Shown: one piece after another, positions 18,901 through 32,216 of the stretch | Layout of the letters: the number at the start of each line of letters is the position of its first letter | How positions within the stretch are numbered: position 1 is the stretch's first letter | From: Clusia tigrina | Taxonomy: Eukaryota; Arthropoda; Insecta; Diptera; Clusiidae | Reading direction: 5' to 3' | Assembly: GCA_920105625.2 (NCBI GenBank) | Contig: CAKKTE020000093.1 | Span: 930,001-994,000 of the forward strand | DNA: 64,000 nucleotides | Notes under the pieces: generated by a model | What the model was told of the DNA's origin: nothing | Seen by the model: the letters and a program-made list of their open reading frames with translations, nothing else | The model's database searches: none | Translations under genes and position numbers: made by a program

Positions 18901-19260
18901 AAACATTCTCAATTTGGAATAACGGCTTATCTTCACTTTAGCTCTTATATCAATTCTCTTGTTTATGCCAAACAATTAAAAATAAAAATGTGCAAAAACA
19001 ACTTAAGTCGTTATAAGCCATTTTAATAAAACAATATTGTATGTGAACATTATCTTATGTATATTTTGGCTGCTATAGTAAATGTAATAGGGCTTCGTTG
19101 CGAGTTAAGCTAACATGTTTTTATTAATATTTAAAAAAATAATATAGTTAAAGAGATAGGGATTTTACGTAATTATAAAGTTTTATTAGTGGAATATGGT
19201 AGCATATATAACTCAATTCGTTTTTAAGTCTACTTAGGCGGTTATCGCTTGTGACCACAG
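15938..19260 (-). mobile_element. Nested DNA transposon, U2 copy (3323 bp)
   Basis: Same insertion point and ATAT flanks (15934-15937, 19261-19264) as in U1. It differs from type A copies by a deletion near 16155 and many point changes through the transposase gene. Confidence 0.9.
16439..18545 (-). pseudogene. Transposase-like gene, U2 copy (broken, longest second exon)
   Basis: Exon 2 (from 17531) stays open for 280 codons to 16689 because the frameshift after IERKK seen in the other copies is absent. The extra residues include DAQIHHPHDWYNFIR and VVEMNAVDFFKF, which show what follows the DDE-like core. Exon 1 is worse preserved: frame changes at the poly-T run near 18005 and near 18445 split it into three pieces. 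The intron is at 17534-17588. The C-terminal piece is 16439-16648. Confidence 0.75.
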
Positions 19261-20365
19261 ATATATTTAAATGTCATGACAAAGAAAATTTAATGAGAAC
19301 ATATAATGAAATTCATATGAAAATAATAAAATCAGGACGGCAAACTTTTAAAATTCTCATTTATTACCCACCAATGACAGTGACAGAACACACTGATCAA
19401 TTACGATTAATCAATGAGTATCACAATTCAAAGGTAGGAGGTCATGTCGGTGTAAAACGAACAATTTGTAAACTAAAATAAAAATACGTATGGCGCGGTA
19501 TGAACAAAATGGTCAAACATTTTATTCAAAACTGCGAAAAATGCTGTAAAAATAACACAACTCGCCACAATAAAGAAGCTCTAGAGATAACACTTACACC
19601 AACAAGCCCATTTGAAATTATTCAAATCGACACTGTCTGTCCACTTAAAATTTCAAATGGATACAAATACATACTAACAATACAATGTGAACTAACAAAA
19701 TACATAGAAACATTCCCGATGCAAACGAAAGATGCAATAGAAGTTGCAAAAACATTCATTTAGTAGAGAAATTCATTTTACGCCGCGGAACTTTTAAAAC
19801 ACTTAAAAGCGACCAAGGCACCGAATTTAAAAATGAATTACTCACTTCCATATGCAAATTACTTGATATAAAGCACATAACTTCCACTTCCTACCACCAT
19901 GAAACAATAGGTTCAATTGAACGCAACCACAGAGTCTTGAATGAATATTTATTATCATTCTCAGACACTGGTGATTGGGAAAACTGGCTTACTTATTACA
20001 CTTTCGTTTACAACACCAGCCCACACACAGATACTAACTATTCACCATTCGAACTCATCTTTGGGAAAGAAAAAATCAATAACAACCCAAAATTGTATAA
20101 CTTAGAAAGCTATTTAACAGAACTTAGAACAAAAATTTTACATGCACAAGATTCAGCAAACAGAATGCTCGGGAAATCAAAATGCACACGTAAACAAATT
20201 TATGATAAAATATGCAATAGTAGTAATTTTAAAATAGGTGATCTAGTCTTTTTAAAAACCAGCGACCAAAGAAAACATGTAAGCCCATATGAGGGACCAT
20301 ACAAAATAATTGAAAGAAACAATGTAAATTCTACTATACAAAAAAAAAAAACAAAACAAGAATAG
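19261..20365 (+). pseudogene. pol: Integrase part of pol, U2 (better preserved, type B)
   Basis: A TAA after KLK (19479) separates the histidines of the zinc domain from the rest. From 19500 the frame reads through HNKEALE into the core (DTVCP, Cys replacing the usual Gly) to KTFI. After the shared break, the SDQGTEF Asp and IERNH Glu lie in one open frame that continues without the type A insertion (LIFGKEKINNNP) to the C-terminal domain (142-codon ORF 19937-20365). The end is shifted in a poly-A run. Confidence 0.88.
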
Positions 20366-20600
20366 TACATAACAATAATTTTAAAAAATTTATCTCAGCA
20401 CATATTTAATTAAATAAACTATACGAGTATATAAATATTATTACCTAATTAAAATACATTACTTTACATAAATAAATATATTCTTATCTAATTAATAAAT
20501 AATTTAAAATATGTAAACCTCAGTGCCACAAACGCCTAGTACAATCTTAAAAATAATTTTATTCTTTGAAACGAAATCATTTTTCTCTAAAGGGTGAGGG

Positions 20601-21468
20601 TGTAATACACTTTTAAACACTTCATGTAAATGCACCTTAATGCATTCAAAAGCACTCCGTGTGATGCACCTTAATGCACCCAAGCATAAAGACAGCCTTC
20701 ACGAGTGATACCATGTGCGCAACAATTACACGGCACACACTATCCCTTGTCTGTCATTCTCCCACGATTTGTTTATCGTTATGCGATAACAAGAAACGAG
20801 GATCGGACTGTCCAGACACAGCTCGACACCGATACTCGTGCCACAACCGTCGCTCAATGCTTTCTCACGCCATCTTGTTCGACGATATGACGGACAGTCA
20901 TAAGAGCTGGCAGAACGACAGACAGATGATCTTGTTGCACATGTCTGCCGCACTGCAGACCATGTACTCCATCTAATGCACTATATGGTCGCAAGTAAAT
21001 AGAGCGCACCAATAGGGTACGTGCTCTACACTCGTGAAAGAGTATGCACTACTGGCATGCGCGTTGCACTTAGGGTAGGTAAATCATAGTTTACATTCCA
21101 TAAACTGTATAATAGATTAGAATAAGTTTATTATAACACCCTAGGTTACTTATTAAATAAAAACACAGGGGATGATCCCTCAAGATCCTGCTTACAAACT
21201 GAGCACTACTTCTTTTAATTCCTCGGCAGTTCAAATAGAACTTGCCTTTTTATAATCATCATATGACCATTTGGGCAGTCCACTGACTTGCCACAACATA
21301 TGAACATTTGGGCAGTCCACTGACTTGCCACAACATATGAACATTTGGGCAGTCTACTGACTTGCCACAACATATGAACATTTGGGCAGTCTACTGACTT
21401 GCCACGTACATAGGCAGCAACCAGAATGCCAATATAAACTGGTCCGGACTGACATAAAAATACAGACA
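20601..21468 (+). repeat. LTR3
   Basis: 868 bp with the same elements as LTR1. The 37-bp repeats are at 21260-21405 and the primer site at 21476. Confidence 0.88.
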
Positions 21469-21572
21469 TATTATATGGCGATCCTGCCAGACCGAATCAG
21501 GAATTATAAGAAAACAAAAATCTAATCAAATCATAAGTTGGAAACTAAAAATAAATTAAACACATTACTGGA

Positions 21573-21968
21573 ATGAGGAAAGAAGAGTTTGATGCCATCT
21601 TCGAAAAGTGGGCAAAGCTATTGTCCCCACAAGAAGAAAAACAAACTGCAAACACACTTCCTGCTGACGAATACAATCCAGGTTTACCACATCCCGATTG
21701 TCCGAAATACACACCACTAAGACTCGGACCAAAACCATTAACGATAGAAGAATATCGACTACGCCAGGAAAGTAACAAACCGAAGCAGTACCCGAAACAA
21801 GAGCGTAAGAAGAAAAAGTGCACAGGAGACCGCACTGTACGACACAGCCACACCATCCCTCTACTATACAGAGAACTTATCTTAGCCACCACAAATGAAG
21901 ACAAAATTAAAATTAAGAATAAACAAGCTGATAAAAATATTAAAATTTATAATATATATATTATATAA
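21573..21968 (+). CDS. Leader ORF-a, 131 codons (U3)
   Basis: Open. Shares PHPDCPKY with U2 and has Ser for Arg in VRHSHTIP. Function unknown. Confidence 0.6.
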   Translation: MRKEEFDAIFEKWAKLLSPQEEKQTANTLPADEYNPGLPHPDCPKYTPLRLGPKPLTIEEYRLRQESNKPKQYPKQERKKKKCTGDRTVRHSHTIPLLYRELILATTNEDKIKIKNKQADKNIKIYNIYII

Positions 21969-22102
21969 ATTAAAAACTTAAATTAGCAAGAAATTACAAT
22001 TAAATAAGTTATGTAAATTATATTAAATTCTAATATACAAACATTTTTTTTTTCTTCTCTTTTATACATAAATAAAAAGACAATATACTCGTATATATAA
22101 AA

Positions 22103-22267
22103 ATGGGGAAAACTCAAAGCAAACAAGAAAATATTATTGTATCAAATAATAATAATGTAATTGCTGAGTATGTAATGACTAGAGGCGACTCTGTCATAAT
22201 ATTTACATTGATAGCCATATTTATTGTAATTTTATATAAAATAAACACTTATTACAAAACTATGTAA
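22103..22267 (+). CDS. ORF-b, myristoylation-type membrane micro-protein (U3)
   Basis: 54 codons, intact: MGKTQSKQ start, one hydrophobic segment, TAA stop. Confidence 0.55.
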   Translation: MGKTQSKQENIIVSNNNNVIAEYVMTRGDSVIIFTLIAIFIVILYKINTYYKTM

Positions 22268-22291
22268 TGAAACAACTAAATAGAACAAATA

Positions 22292-23424
22292 ATGTCTGAT
22301 TCTACAGCTGTATTAAAAAAGATCTTAAGTAATTTAAAAAACAGCCCAAAAAGAATATATTCATCAAATTATATATTAAATCTTAAAAATAATATAGAAT
22401 TATTAAAAACTGCGTTTAAAAAAGAACTAGAATCACAAAAAGATTAATCTCAAAAATTTGATTTTAAAACAAAATTTAACCAAATCCTATTTGAAATCGA
22501 AAAAATAATCAAAATGTCAACTTTCGATATACTTAATTGTTTAAAATTGGTACCTGATTTCTGAGGAAAGTATGACGATGCCAATAAATTTATAAACACC
22601 ATAAAAATAATAGGAGACACTGTGCAAACTGATCAATCAGTAGTATTTTTCAATTTCGTGCTTAACACAAAAATTCCAAACCAAATACGACATAAAGTTG
22701 AATTATTATTATCAACAAAAACTCTCGCTAATCTAATACTAACACTAGAGAAAATTTTCAAAACAAAAAAATCACCTAACACAATACTAGAAGAAATCAC
22801 ACGTGCACGACAAGGCAACCAAACAGTCACCAAATATGCTGAAAAACTTGAGACTCTAATAATAGAGCTCAACACTTTATAAATACAAAATATTGGTGAA
22901 GAAATAAGCCAACAATATTAAAATCAAACGACCTGATAGCATTCAATGCTTTCAAAAACGGATTTAAGAACCAGACTACGGTACAGACAATAACCGCAAG
23001 CAGGGTAAAAAAGTTCCAACAAGCGATACAAATCGCAGAAGAAGCTGACGGAAATAATGAAAGCAGAGTATTAGCTTTCAACGCACGTCAACAATGGAAC
23101 AATCGGGCACCACATAGATTCCAACACCAACAAGGACGAGGCTATTCTAATAACAACAGACGACCAAACAACTATCGTCAAAATCATCAACATTTTAACA
23201 ATCAGGCACCCCGATATCAAAACCCCCGTAGGACGAATCAACAGCAAGACTGGTACCAACAACGTACTAACCAAAATACTAACTACAACCGAAACGACAA
23301 CAGCAACCGAGCAAGATATGGCAATAGGCCAAACAATAGAGGAGTATACACCGTACAAGGTGAAGACATAGAGTCTAGCTTAAATTATGAGGGAAACTCC
23401 AATCGCCCCGACAACGAACAATAA
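22292..23424 (+). pseudogene. gag: gag (broken), U3
   Basis: In addition to the shared TGA and the break after LNTL, a GAT TAA change creates a stop at 22445-22447, cutting the N-terminal ORF to 51 codons. The GTGCAAACT stretch is as in U1. The Asn/Arg-rich tail is full length. Confidence 0.85.
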
Positions 23425-23444
23425 AGACAAAATGTTGCTCGGGG
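23391..23444 (+). promoter_or_regulatory. -1 frameshift signal (U3)
   Basis: GGGAAAC at 23391-23397 with the same spacer and stem-loop as U1. Confidence 0.85.
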
Positions 23445-25859
23445 AAAACAAAATTAAAAACATATAAATTATCAATTAACAATAGTATAAGCAATTACAT
23501 TAAATTAAATTATAAGAATTACCACCTAACATTTCTGGTCGATACTGGTGCTGACATTTCGCTAGTAAAAATAACTAGCACACAAAATGAATTTTTCTCA
23601 GAAGACAATTCATGCACAATAACTGGCATAAATGAAACGAATACCACCACAATTGCAATTTACGTTTCCAACTATCTAATAAACAGCTAGTACATGAATT
23701 CCATGCAGTAGACGAAAATTTCCCAATTATAGCTGATGGAATATTAGGCAGAGATTTCTTACAAGCATTTGAAACAAAAAGTGACTATGGCAACACTCTC
23801 CTTATTTGTTAACAATTCTGAGTACGTATTGGATATGCAAAGAAAAATATATACCATACCACCCCGAAGCGAACTAGTCCACCCCATAAATATTAAATTA
23901 ACAAAAGAAAGTCTCGTATGCAGCAAAAATTTTAACGAAAACTTATTTATAGCAAACACTATAATACCAGCAAAAGGAGTGAAACACATACGCATACTAA
24001 ACATTTCAAACGAAACACAAACATTAGAAAATTTTGATTTAGAAGTGAAACCACTTCATTTATTCAACATCATTCTCAAACCAATACAAAATCAACGCCA
24101 GAAAGATTGACTAATTTAAACTCTCAATTTCTTTCCCTGATCAGGAAGCTAACAAAACAGTTGCTGACATATGTAAAAATTTTCAAGATATCTTTCACTT
24201 AGATACTGACAAACTCACATGCAATAATTTCTATAAACAGAAACTACACCATTCAGACAAATCACCCGTATACATAAAAAATTACAGACTTCGACAAACA
24301 CAGCCATCCGAAATAAGTGAACAAGTACATGCAAAGATGGCATAATAGAACCATCTGTAAGCCCTTACAATTCCCCAGTACCGAAAAAGAGTACAAACGA
24401 CACAAAAAAATGGAGACTTGTAGTAGACTACAGACAACTGAACAAAAAACTTACAAACGACAAATTTCCACTAACAAGACTCGATGATGTACTCGACGTC
24501 ATGGGAAGAGCAAAATATTTTTCAACTCTCGACATGACTAGCTCATTCCACCAAATAGAATTGGAAAAATCTTCAAGACCGTTAACCGCATTCTCAACAA
24601 ACAATGGACACTTCCAATTGAAAAGAGTTTCCAACACATGCTTACCATAGCACTTAAAGGATTAAATAGTGATGCATTTCTATACGTGGATGACATCATA
24701 GCATTTGGATGCTCTTTACAACACCACAACACAAATCTCACTAAAGTCTTTGAAAGATATATTTTAAAACTAAACCCTCAAAAATGTAATTTTTTACAGC
24801 CAGAAGTCATTTATTTAGGACACTTAATTACAGCAAACGGTGTAACAACCGATCCGCAAAAATGCAAATCCGTTGAAAAATATCCTGCACCCACCAACGC
24901 ACACGAAGTAAGAAGATTCGTTGCATTCTGCAACTACTACCGACGCTTTGTCAAAAATTTCGCCGAAATAGCAAAGCCCTTCAATTCACTCTTAAAGAAA
25001 GGAAATACTTTTGTTTGGAGTTCAGAATGCGAAGAAGCTTTTCAAAAATTAAAACTTTGCAATAACACAACCACCTGTACTCCAATACCCAGATTTTAAC
25101 AAAGAATTCGTACTCACAACTGATGCATCAAATTATGCATTAGGAGCAGTACTTTCCCAAGGTATCATTGGAAACGATTTGCCAATTTCATACGCAAGCC
25201 GCACTTTAAACAAGCACGAGGAGAAAAAGCCAGTTATAGAAACAGAATTATTGGCCATACATTGGGCAATAAGCCACTTTAGACCTTACTTATATGGCAA
25301 TACATTCACAGTAGTAACAGACCACAGACCATTAGTAGCATTATTTTCACCCATCATCAAAATTAACTAGAATTAGGTTAGACCTAATGGATTATAATTT
25401 TAAAATAGAATATAAAAAAGGCAGCATAAATACAAATGCCGATGCACTAAGTAGAATTAGATTAGACTCTAATATACTTAAGGATATGATACCTTCAGTT
25501 TTAATAACAACTAGCAGTAAAAATCAAAAGAGGATAGAAAATGAACCCAACGATACAGAAGCAAATTCTATAATGGAGACTGGCCAACTCTTTATTTGGA
25601 ATTGCATTTCAGTATCGGAAGTTCGAAAATTTAGAAAGTTAAAATTTATACAAGAAATTAAAAACGCGTCAAGGAAAAAGATAAGCTTATAAGATAAAAA
25701 TAACAATAAAAGTTTGCCTAATATAAAAATCACCGACACAGAAATAGTAATGCAAATTAGCGATAATCCAAACTCGGACTTAGGTACAGTCTTGGAGAAA
25801 CTAATCACTGTTTTACACAAGAAATATATAGAAAATGTAGCGCTACAATCAAATGATAT
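23391..25859 (+). pseudogene. pol: pol, protease-RT-RNase H (broken), U3
   Basis: Same breaks as U1, including the KLCNN frameshift near 25065 and the RT motif deletion. The linker carries KNQKRIEN, shared only with U4. Confidence 0.88.
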
Positions 25860-28800
25860 CTGTGGTCATAAGCAATAATCGTCTCGTAAACTATACTTTC
25901 GAAATAAATTACTTTTTACATGCAGAGGCTTTTGTGAAAAAAAATATAAAACAGTTTTATAAAAAATGCAATGCAAAATCAAATATGTTTACCTGCACAA
26001 TACTTAGGCCAAAAATAATAATGAAACTTCCTTTGTTTAGGAGAAAATAAATGAACATAAATAAAAATGGTTATGGCAAACGTAAAATATGAGATTGTAA
26101 TGACTATGTTGACTTAGGATTTTATTGCAAATTAATGTTTTGTTTGTTGCCTAGCATATATTGAGTTAAACAACTATTGTATATTTAAACTTACCAAGGC
26201 AAAGAGTTAGAGCACTTTAGGTAAGTAGTATTTTATTTTTAAAAAAAAGTAATTTTGCAAATTCATTATTTTAAACTTAATTTCATTTTCAGAAAATTTA
26301 ATTATGTAATTTCTATAATGAGAAAAAAACGTAAAAGATGTAAATATATATGTTATATTTATATATATATTTATACTTAATCTAAATCATTCTGCTTCTG
26401 ATTCATCTCCGACTAAGTCTGGATGTATATCTGTAGAGTTGTTTGTTAACAAACTTTTATAAAAAGGATGAAAACATGGAATCACAAATGGGAGTAAATC
26501 AATGAGGTCCTTTTTCTTATTTGAGCTGATTTTAACATCTTCAGTTAGCACAGACAGGTCGCCTTTAGCTACTGAGTTTACACCACGTTTTAACAAATTT
26601 AATGTTTTAAAAGGAGCATCTAGATCTAATGTGGTTTTATAAAAAATTTGCCTTTGTAAATCTTAGCCATTTCTCCCCGTCTTGATTTGTGGTCCTCCAC
26701 ATAAACTTTATTTTTAACAGGAGAGAAAATTTGAAAAAATCCACTGCATTAATTTCAACGACGTTAAATGTATGTTTAGAACCCGCACACCTTATAAAAT
26801 TGTACCAATCGTGTGGATGATGTATTTGAGCATCAGTTCTTTTATTTTTTTCTTTCTATCACAGAGTGATCCACATCACATTCCATGTGCGTGTGTCCAG
26901 GTTCTAAAAATTTATGATCATTAGTTTCTAAAGTCGTATTAACTTCAAGAGCCAGTATGAACATTGCACATACGAATGAATTCTTATTTTGTCCCGAATC
27001 GCTGTAAAAGATTGCTTGATTAACTTGTGAAAGACTGTTTATAAACTTGAACAAGCACGATGCGATTTGGTTGCCGCCACGGGCAGATAGTGCCTCATGC
27101 CACATAAAGCAATGTGGGGTACCAGTTGTGCAGTCGTGAATAGTTAAATTATATGTCCAAAGTTGCCTTTTGTAGATACTTATTGAGGTTCTTAAGTACG
27201 GGGTAGGCAAACATTGCTGCAAATCAAAAGTATAGACTTTAACTGTGGGGTCATTGGAAGCGGAGGCTTTATCATTCCTTTTAGACTCATATGCTAAATC
27301 TGCTTTACTTTGATGGGCTGAAAGCTCATTTTGTAAGTCATGTAGTAGGGAATTATCGGTTTCCTGTTTAGCAATTCCAATTTTAGCACTGAATTTCTCG
27401 CATGTGGAACAAGTATCCAGCTTAGGTTTCTTAAATTTTATATTCATGGCTGTAAAATATTACTAAATTAAATAATTCTATGAGGTGATAAAGAACCTGC
27501 TTACTTTTAAAAATACTACTGTATGAGAAGATGCTTACTACATCGGATTTGTATTTATCGCAATACAAATGATACATTTGAGCCAGGGATATATCGGCAT
27601 GTAAGTATTTGCAACTTGTATCTCTCCTGGTATAGTGACTTTCGTATTTTGGAAAGCTGTTTATGAGGTCCTTTACAAGTTCAATCTTATCATCTGTAAG
27701 TTTATTTTTTCCTCCACCTGATCCACGCAGATCAAAAAAGTCACTATCAGGATAACGTAATTTCTTTTTCAAAACAGTTTTAACGAAACTGGTACTCTCA
27801 TCAAAGCATTGCAGGAAACATTTTTGGCATACCTGAACTCTTTGAGCTTGATACGCCACATAATAAGCAGCTCGGAACTTTCGGTCACGAGGCCGGGTGC
27901 TTGTCCAAATTTTGTTGTTTTTTTTGCTCTTGATGTCAACTAAGGAACCAATGAACAAAATTCTCTGATTGTACGTACCCAAAGACCAATATTTCTGAAA
28001 AATACTTCTTTGGAATGCAGGGGGTACCTTTGCCTTGCACTTCATGCGACAATCAAGCACAAGAGGTCTCAATTTTCTTTCCGGCACAACATCACCCTTA
28101 ACATTTACGTATGCTTTTCCATGATTTCGCCTTCTGTATGCCTTTTTCGTAGAATAAGCTCTTTGAGTCGTAGTCGGGGCTCCGTTGAGTAGATCCTCAT
28201 TTTCTATATCAGTACTATTCCCATCCTCATCGGAAACTGACGCTTCATAGTCGGGATCATGAACCGAGTTATCACTGTCAAAATGGGGATCTCTATGTTG
28301 AGTTGATTTATCTTCCTCATTCTCACTGAGTAGTTGAGTATTTAAAACATTTGTAGATAAATCAGCCTCACTGCTATCTAAAAAAGACATGTGGCTACTT
28401 TCATCATAACCTATTTGTTTAAAAAATTTAAAAATTAAAGTAACTAAGGAATACATTTTGTTTTTTAACTATCACCTATTACATTTCCTTCGTATTCGAT
28501 TTCATCCATTCTATGTTTGGTTATTAATTTATTTTTTAATGTTATTTAAATTTAACAAGAAGTATTTACTTTCAATTTCAATGGCACTTTTCTCTTTGAG
28601 AGAATTCGTATAACTTCTGCACTAATCACACTAAACAGCTTAACCAAAATCATTTTAAAACGGTACCTTAATTATAATAACCTAGCTGCACTTTGCACAA
28701 AAACTGAGAGCATAAGTCATTCTCATTTTACGCTTATGTCCATATAGCTCTCCTAAAAACACATCAACAACAATGCATTAATAGCTTTTGTAGAGATAGT

Positions 28801-29171
28801 ACATTACATTCAAACATTCTCAATTTGGAATAACGGCTTATCTTCACTTTAGCTCTTATATCAATTCTCTTGTTTATGCCAAACAATTAAAAATAAAAAT
28901 GTGCAAAAACAACTTAAGTCGTTATAAGCCATTTTAATAAAACAATATTGTATGTGAACATTATCTTATGTATATTTTGGCTGCTATAGTAAATGTAATA
29001 GGGCTTCGTTGCGAGTTAAGCTAACATGTTTTTACTAATATTTTAAAAAATAATATAGTTAAAGAGATAGGGATTTTACGTAATTATAAAGTTTTATTAG
29101 TGGAATATGGTAGCATATATAACTCAATTCGTTTTTAAGTCTACTTAGGCGGTTATCGCTTGTGACCACAG
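25860..29171 (-). mobile_element. Nested DNA transposon, U3 copy (3312 bp)
   Basis: ATAT flanks at 25856-25859 and 29172-29175. About 20 bp is missing near 26668 (AGCCATTTCTCC), a deletion shared only with U4. Confidence 0.9.
26387..28456 (-). pseudogene. Transposase-like gene, U3 copy (broken)
   Basis: Exon 1 is open for 341 codons (28456-27431 including intron read-through) and exon 2 for 201 codons (27447-26842); the intron is 27450-27504. The DDE-like residues are present. The frame stops after IERKK, and the C-terminal part (26387-26596) is detached and further shortened by the deletion near 26668. Confidence 0.75.
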
Positions 29172-30295
29172 ATATATTTAAATGTCATGACAAAGAAAAT
29201 TTAATGAGAACATATAATGAAATTCATATGAAAATAATAAAATCAGGACGGCAAACTTTTAAAATTCTCATTTATTACCCACCAATGACAGTGACAGAAC
29301 ACACTGATCAATTACGATTAATCAATGAGTATCACAATTCAAAGGTAGGAGGTCATATCGGTGTAAAACGAACAATTTGTAAACTAAAACAAAAATACGT
29401 ATGGCGCGGTATGAACAAAATGGTCAAACATTTTATTCAAAACTGCGAAAAATGCTGTAAAAATAACACAACTCGCCACAATAAATAAGCTCTAGAGATA
29501 ACACTTACACCAACAAGCCCATTTGAAATTATTCAAATCGACACTGTCGGTCCACTTAAAATTTCAAATGGATACAAATACATACTAACAATACAATGTG
29601 AACTAACAAAATACATAGAAACATTCCCGATGCAAACGAAAGATGCAATAGAAGTTGCAAAAACATTCATTTAGTAGAGAAATTCATTTTACGCCGCGGA
29701 ACTTTTAAACACTTAAAAGCGACCAAGGCACCGAATTTAAAAATGAATTACTCACTTCCATATGCAAATTACTTGATATAAAGCACATAACTTCCACTCC
29801 CTACCACCATGAAACAATAAGTTCAATTGAACGCAACCACAGAGTCTTGAATGAATATTTATTATCATTCTCAGACACTGGTGATTGGGAAAACTGGCTT
29901 CCTTATTACACTTTCGTTTACAACACCACCCCACACACAGATACTAACTATTCACCATTCGAACTCATCTTTGGAAAATTAGCAACATTCCGAAACGAAA
30001 AATCAATAACAACCCAAAATTTTATAACTTAGAAAGCTATTTAACAGAACTTAGAACAAAAATTTTACATGCACAAGATTCAGCAAACAGAATGCTCGGG
30101 AAAGCAAAATGCACACGTAAACAAATTTACGATAAAACATGCAATAGTAATTTTAAAATAGGTGATCTAGTCTTTTTAAAAACCAGCGACCAAAGAAAAC
30201 ATGTAAGCCCATATGAGGGACCATACAAAATAATTGAAAGAAACAATGTAAATTCTACTATACAAAAAAAAAAACAAAACAAGAATAGTACATAA
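29172..30295 (+). pseudogene. pol: Integrase part of pol, U3 (broken, type A)
   Basis: The zinc domain is complete in one frame (29162-29488), ending at the type A stop after HNK. The later core has the type A frame breaks. The C-terminal domain lacks one Ser codon (TCNSNFK) and shifts in the poly-A run, ending at 30295; both marks are shared with U4. Confidence 0.88.
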
Positions 30296-30524
30296 CAATT
30301 ATTTTAAAAAAATTTATCTCAGCACATATTTAATTAAATAAACTATACGAGTATATAAATATTATTACCTAATTAAAATACATTACTTTACATAAATAAA
30401 TATATTCTTATCTAATTAATAAATAATTTAAAATATGTAAACCTCAGTGCCACAAACGCCTAGTACAATCTTAAAAATAATTTTATTCTTTGAAACGAAA
30501 TCATTTTTCTCTAAAGGGTGAGGG

Positions 30525-31392
30525 TGTAATACACTTTTAAACACTTCATGTAAATGCACCTTAATGCATTCAAAAGCACTCCGTGTGATGCACCTTAATG
30601 CACCCAAGCATAAAGACAGCCTTCACGAGTGATACCATGTGCGCAACAATTACACGGCACACACTATCCCTTGTCTGTCATTCTCCCACGATTTGTTTAT
30701 CGTTATGCGATAACAAGAAACGAGGATCGGACTGTCCAGACACAGCTCGACACCGATACTCGTGCCACAACCGTCGCTCAATGCTTTCTCACGCCATCTT
30801 GTTCGACGATATGACGGACAGTCATAAGAGCTGGCAGAACGACAGACAGATGATCTTGTTGCACATGTCTGCCGCACTGCAGACCATGTACTCCATCTAA
30901 TGCACTATATGGTCGCAAGTAAATAGAGCGCACCAATAGGGTACGTGCTCTACACTCGTGAAAGAGTATGCACTACTGGCATGCGCGTTGCACTTAGGGT
31001 AGGTAAATCATAGTTTACATTCCATAAACTGTATAATAGATTAGAATAAGTTTATTATAACACCCTAGGTTACTTATTAAATAAAAACACAGGGGATGAT
31101 CCCTCAAGATCCTGCTTACAAACTGAGCACTACTTCTTTTAATTCCTCGGCAGTTCAAATAGAACTTGCCTTTTTATAATCATCATATGACCATTTGGGC
31201 AGTCCACTGACTTGCCACAACATATGAACATTTGGGCAGTCCACTGACTTGCCACAACATATGAACATTTGGGCAGTCTACTGACTTGCCACAACATATG
31301 AACATTTGGGCAGTCTACTGACTTGCCACGTACATAGGCAGCAACCAGAATGCCAATATAAACTGGTCCGGACTGACATAAAAATACAGACA
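30525..31392 (+). repeat. LTR4
   Basis: 868 bp. The 37-bp repeats are at 31184-31329 and the primer site at 31400. Confidence 0.88.
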
Positions 31393-31496
31393 TATTATAT
31401 GGCGATCCTGCCAGACCGAATCAGGAATTATAAGAAAACAAAAATCTAATCAAATCATAAGTTGGAAACTAAAAATAAATTAAACACATTACTGGA

Positions 31497-31892
31497 ATGA
31501 GGAAAGAAGAGTTTGATGCCATCTTCGAAAAGTGGGCAAAGCTATTGTCCCCACAAGAAGAAAAACAAACTGCAAACACACTTCCTGCTGACGAATACAA
31601 TCCAGGTTTACCACATCCCGATTTTCCGAAATACACACCACTAAGACTCGGACCAAAACCATTAACGATAGAAGAATATCGACTACGCCAGGAAAGTAAC
31701 AAACCGAAGCAGTACCCGAAACAAGAGCGTAAGAAGAAAAAGTGCACAGGAGACCGCACTGTACGACACCGCCACACCATCCCTCTACTATACAGAGAAC
31801 TTATCTTAGCCACCACAAATGAAGACAAAATTAAAATTAAGAATAAACAAGCTGATAAAAATATTAAAATTTATAATATATATATTATATAA
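31497..31892 (+). CDS. Leader ORF-a, 131 codons (U4)
   Basis: Open and with the same protein sequence as U1 (PHPDFPKY form). Function unknown. Confidence 0.6.
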   Translation: MRKEEFDAIFEKWAKLLSPQEEKQTANTLPADEYNPGLPHPDFPKYTPLRLGPKPLTIEEYRLRQESNKPKQYPKQERKKKKCTGDRTVRHRHTIPLLYRELILATTNEDKIKIKNKQADKNIKIYNIYII

Positions 31893-32027
31893 ATTAAAAA
31901 CTTAAATTAGCAAGAAATTACAATTAAATAAGTTATGTAAATTATATTAAATTCTAATATACAAACATTTTTTTTTTTCTTCTCTTTTATACATAAATAA
32001 AAAGACAATATACTCGTATATATAAAA

Positions 32028-32192
32028 ATGGGGAAAACTCAAAGCAAACAAGAAAATATTATTGTATCAAATAATAATAATGTAATTGCTGAGTATGTAA
32101 TGACTAGAGGCGACTCTGTCATAATATTTACATTGATAGCCATATTTATTGTAATTTTATATAAAATAAACACTTATTACAAAACTATGTAA
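32028..32192 (+). CDS. ORF-b, myristoylation-type membrane micro-protein (U4)
   Basis: 54 codons, intact; same features as U1. Confidence 0.55.
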   Translation: MGKTQSKQENIIVSNNNNVIAEYVMTRGDSVIIFTLIAIFIVILYKINTYYKTM

Positions 32193-32216
32193 TGAAACAG
32201 CTAAATAGAACAAATA

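Larger units (their letters stand above)
10689..20600 (+). mobile_element. Retrotransposon array unit U2 (type B)
   Basis: 9912 bp, same layout as U1. It belongs to type B with U6: a 12-bp deletion in the Asn-rich end of gag, a 1-bp deletion in protease, ASLSLFVNN after protease, a separate set of transposase variants and a better preserved integrase. It also has private marks: AAAAATGAATC in gag and a 2-bp insertion in RNase H. Confidence 0.93.
20601..30524 (+). mobile_element. Retrotransposon array unit U3 (type A)
   Basis: 9924 bp. The second half (late pol, transposon, integrase) matches U4 closely, including private variants such as STKKAYRR in the transposase. The first half differs from U4 (PDCPKY; an extra stop in gag). 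Confidence 0.93.
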
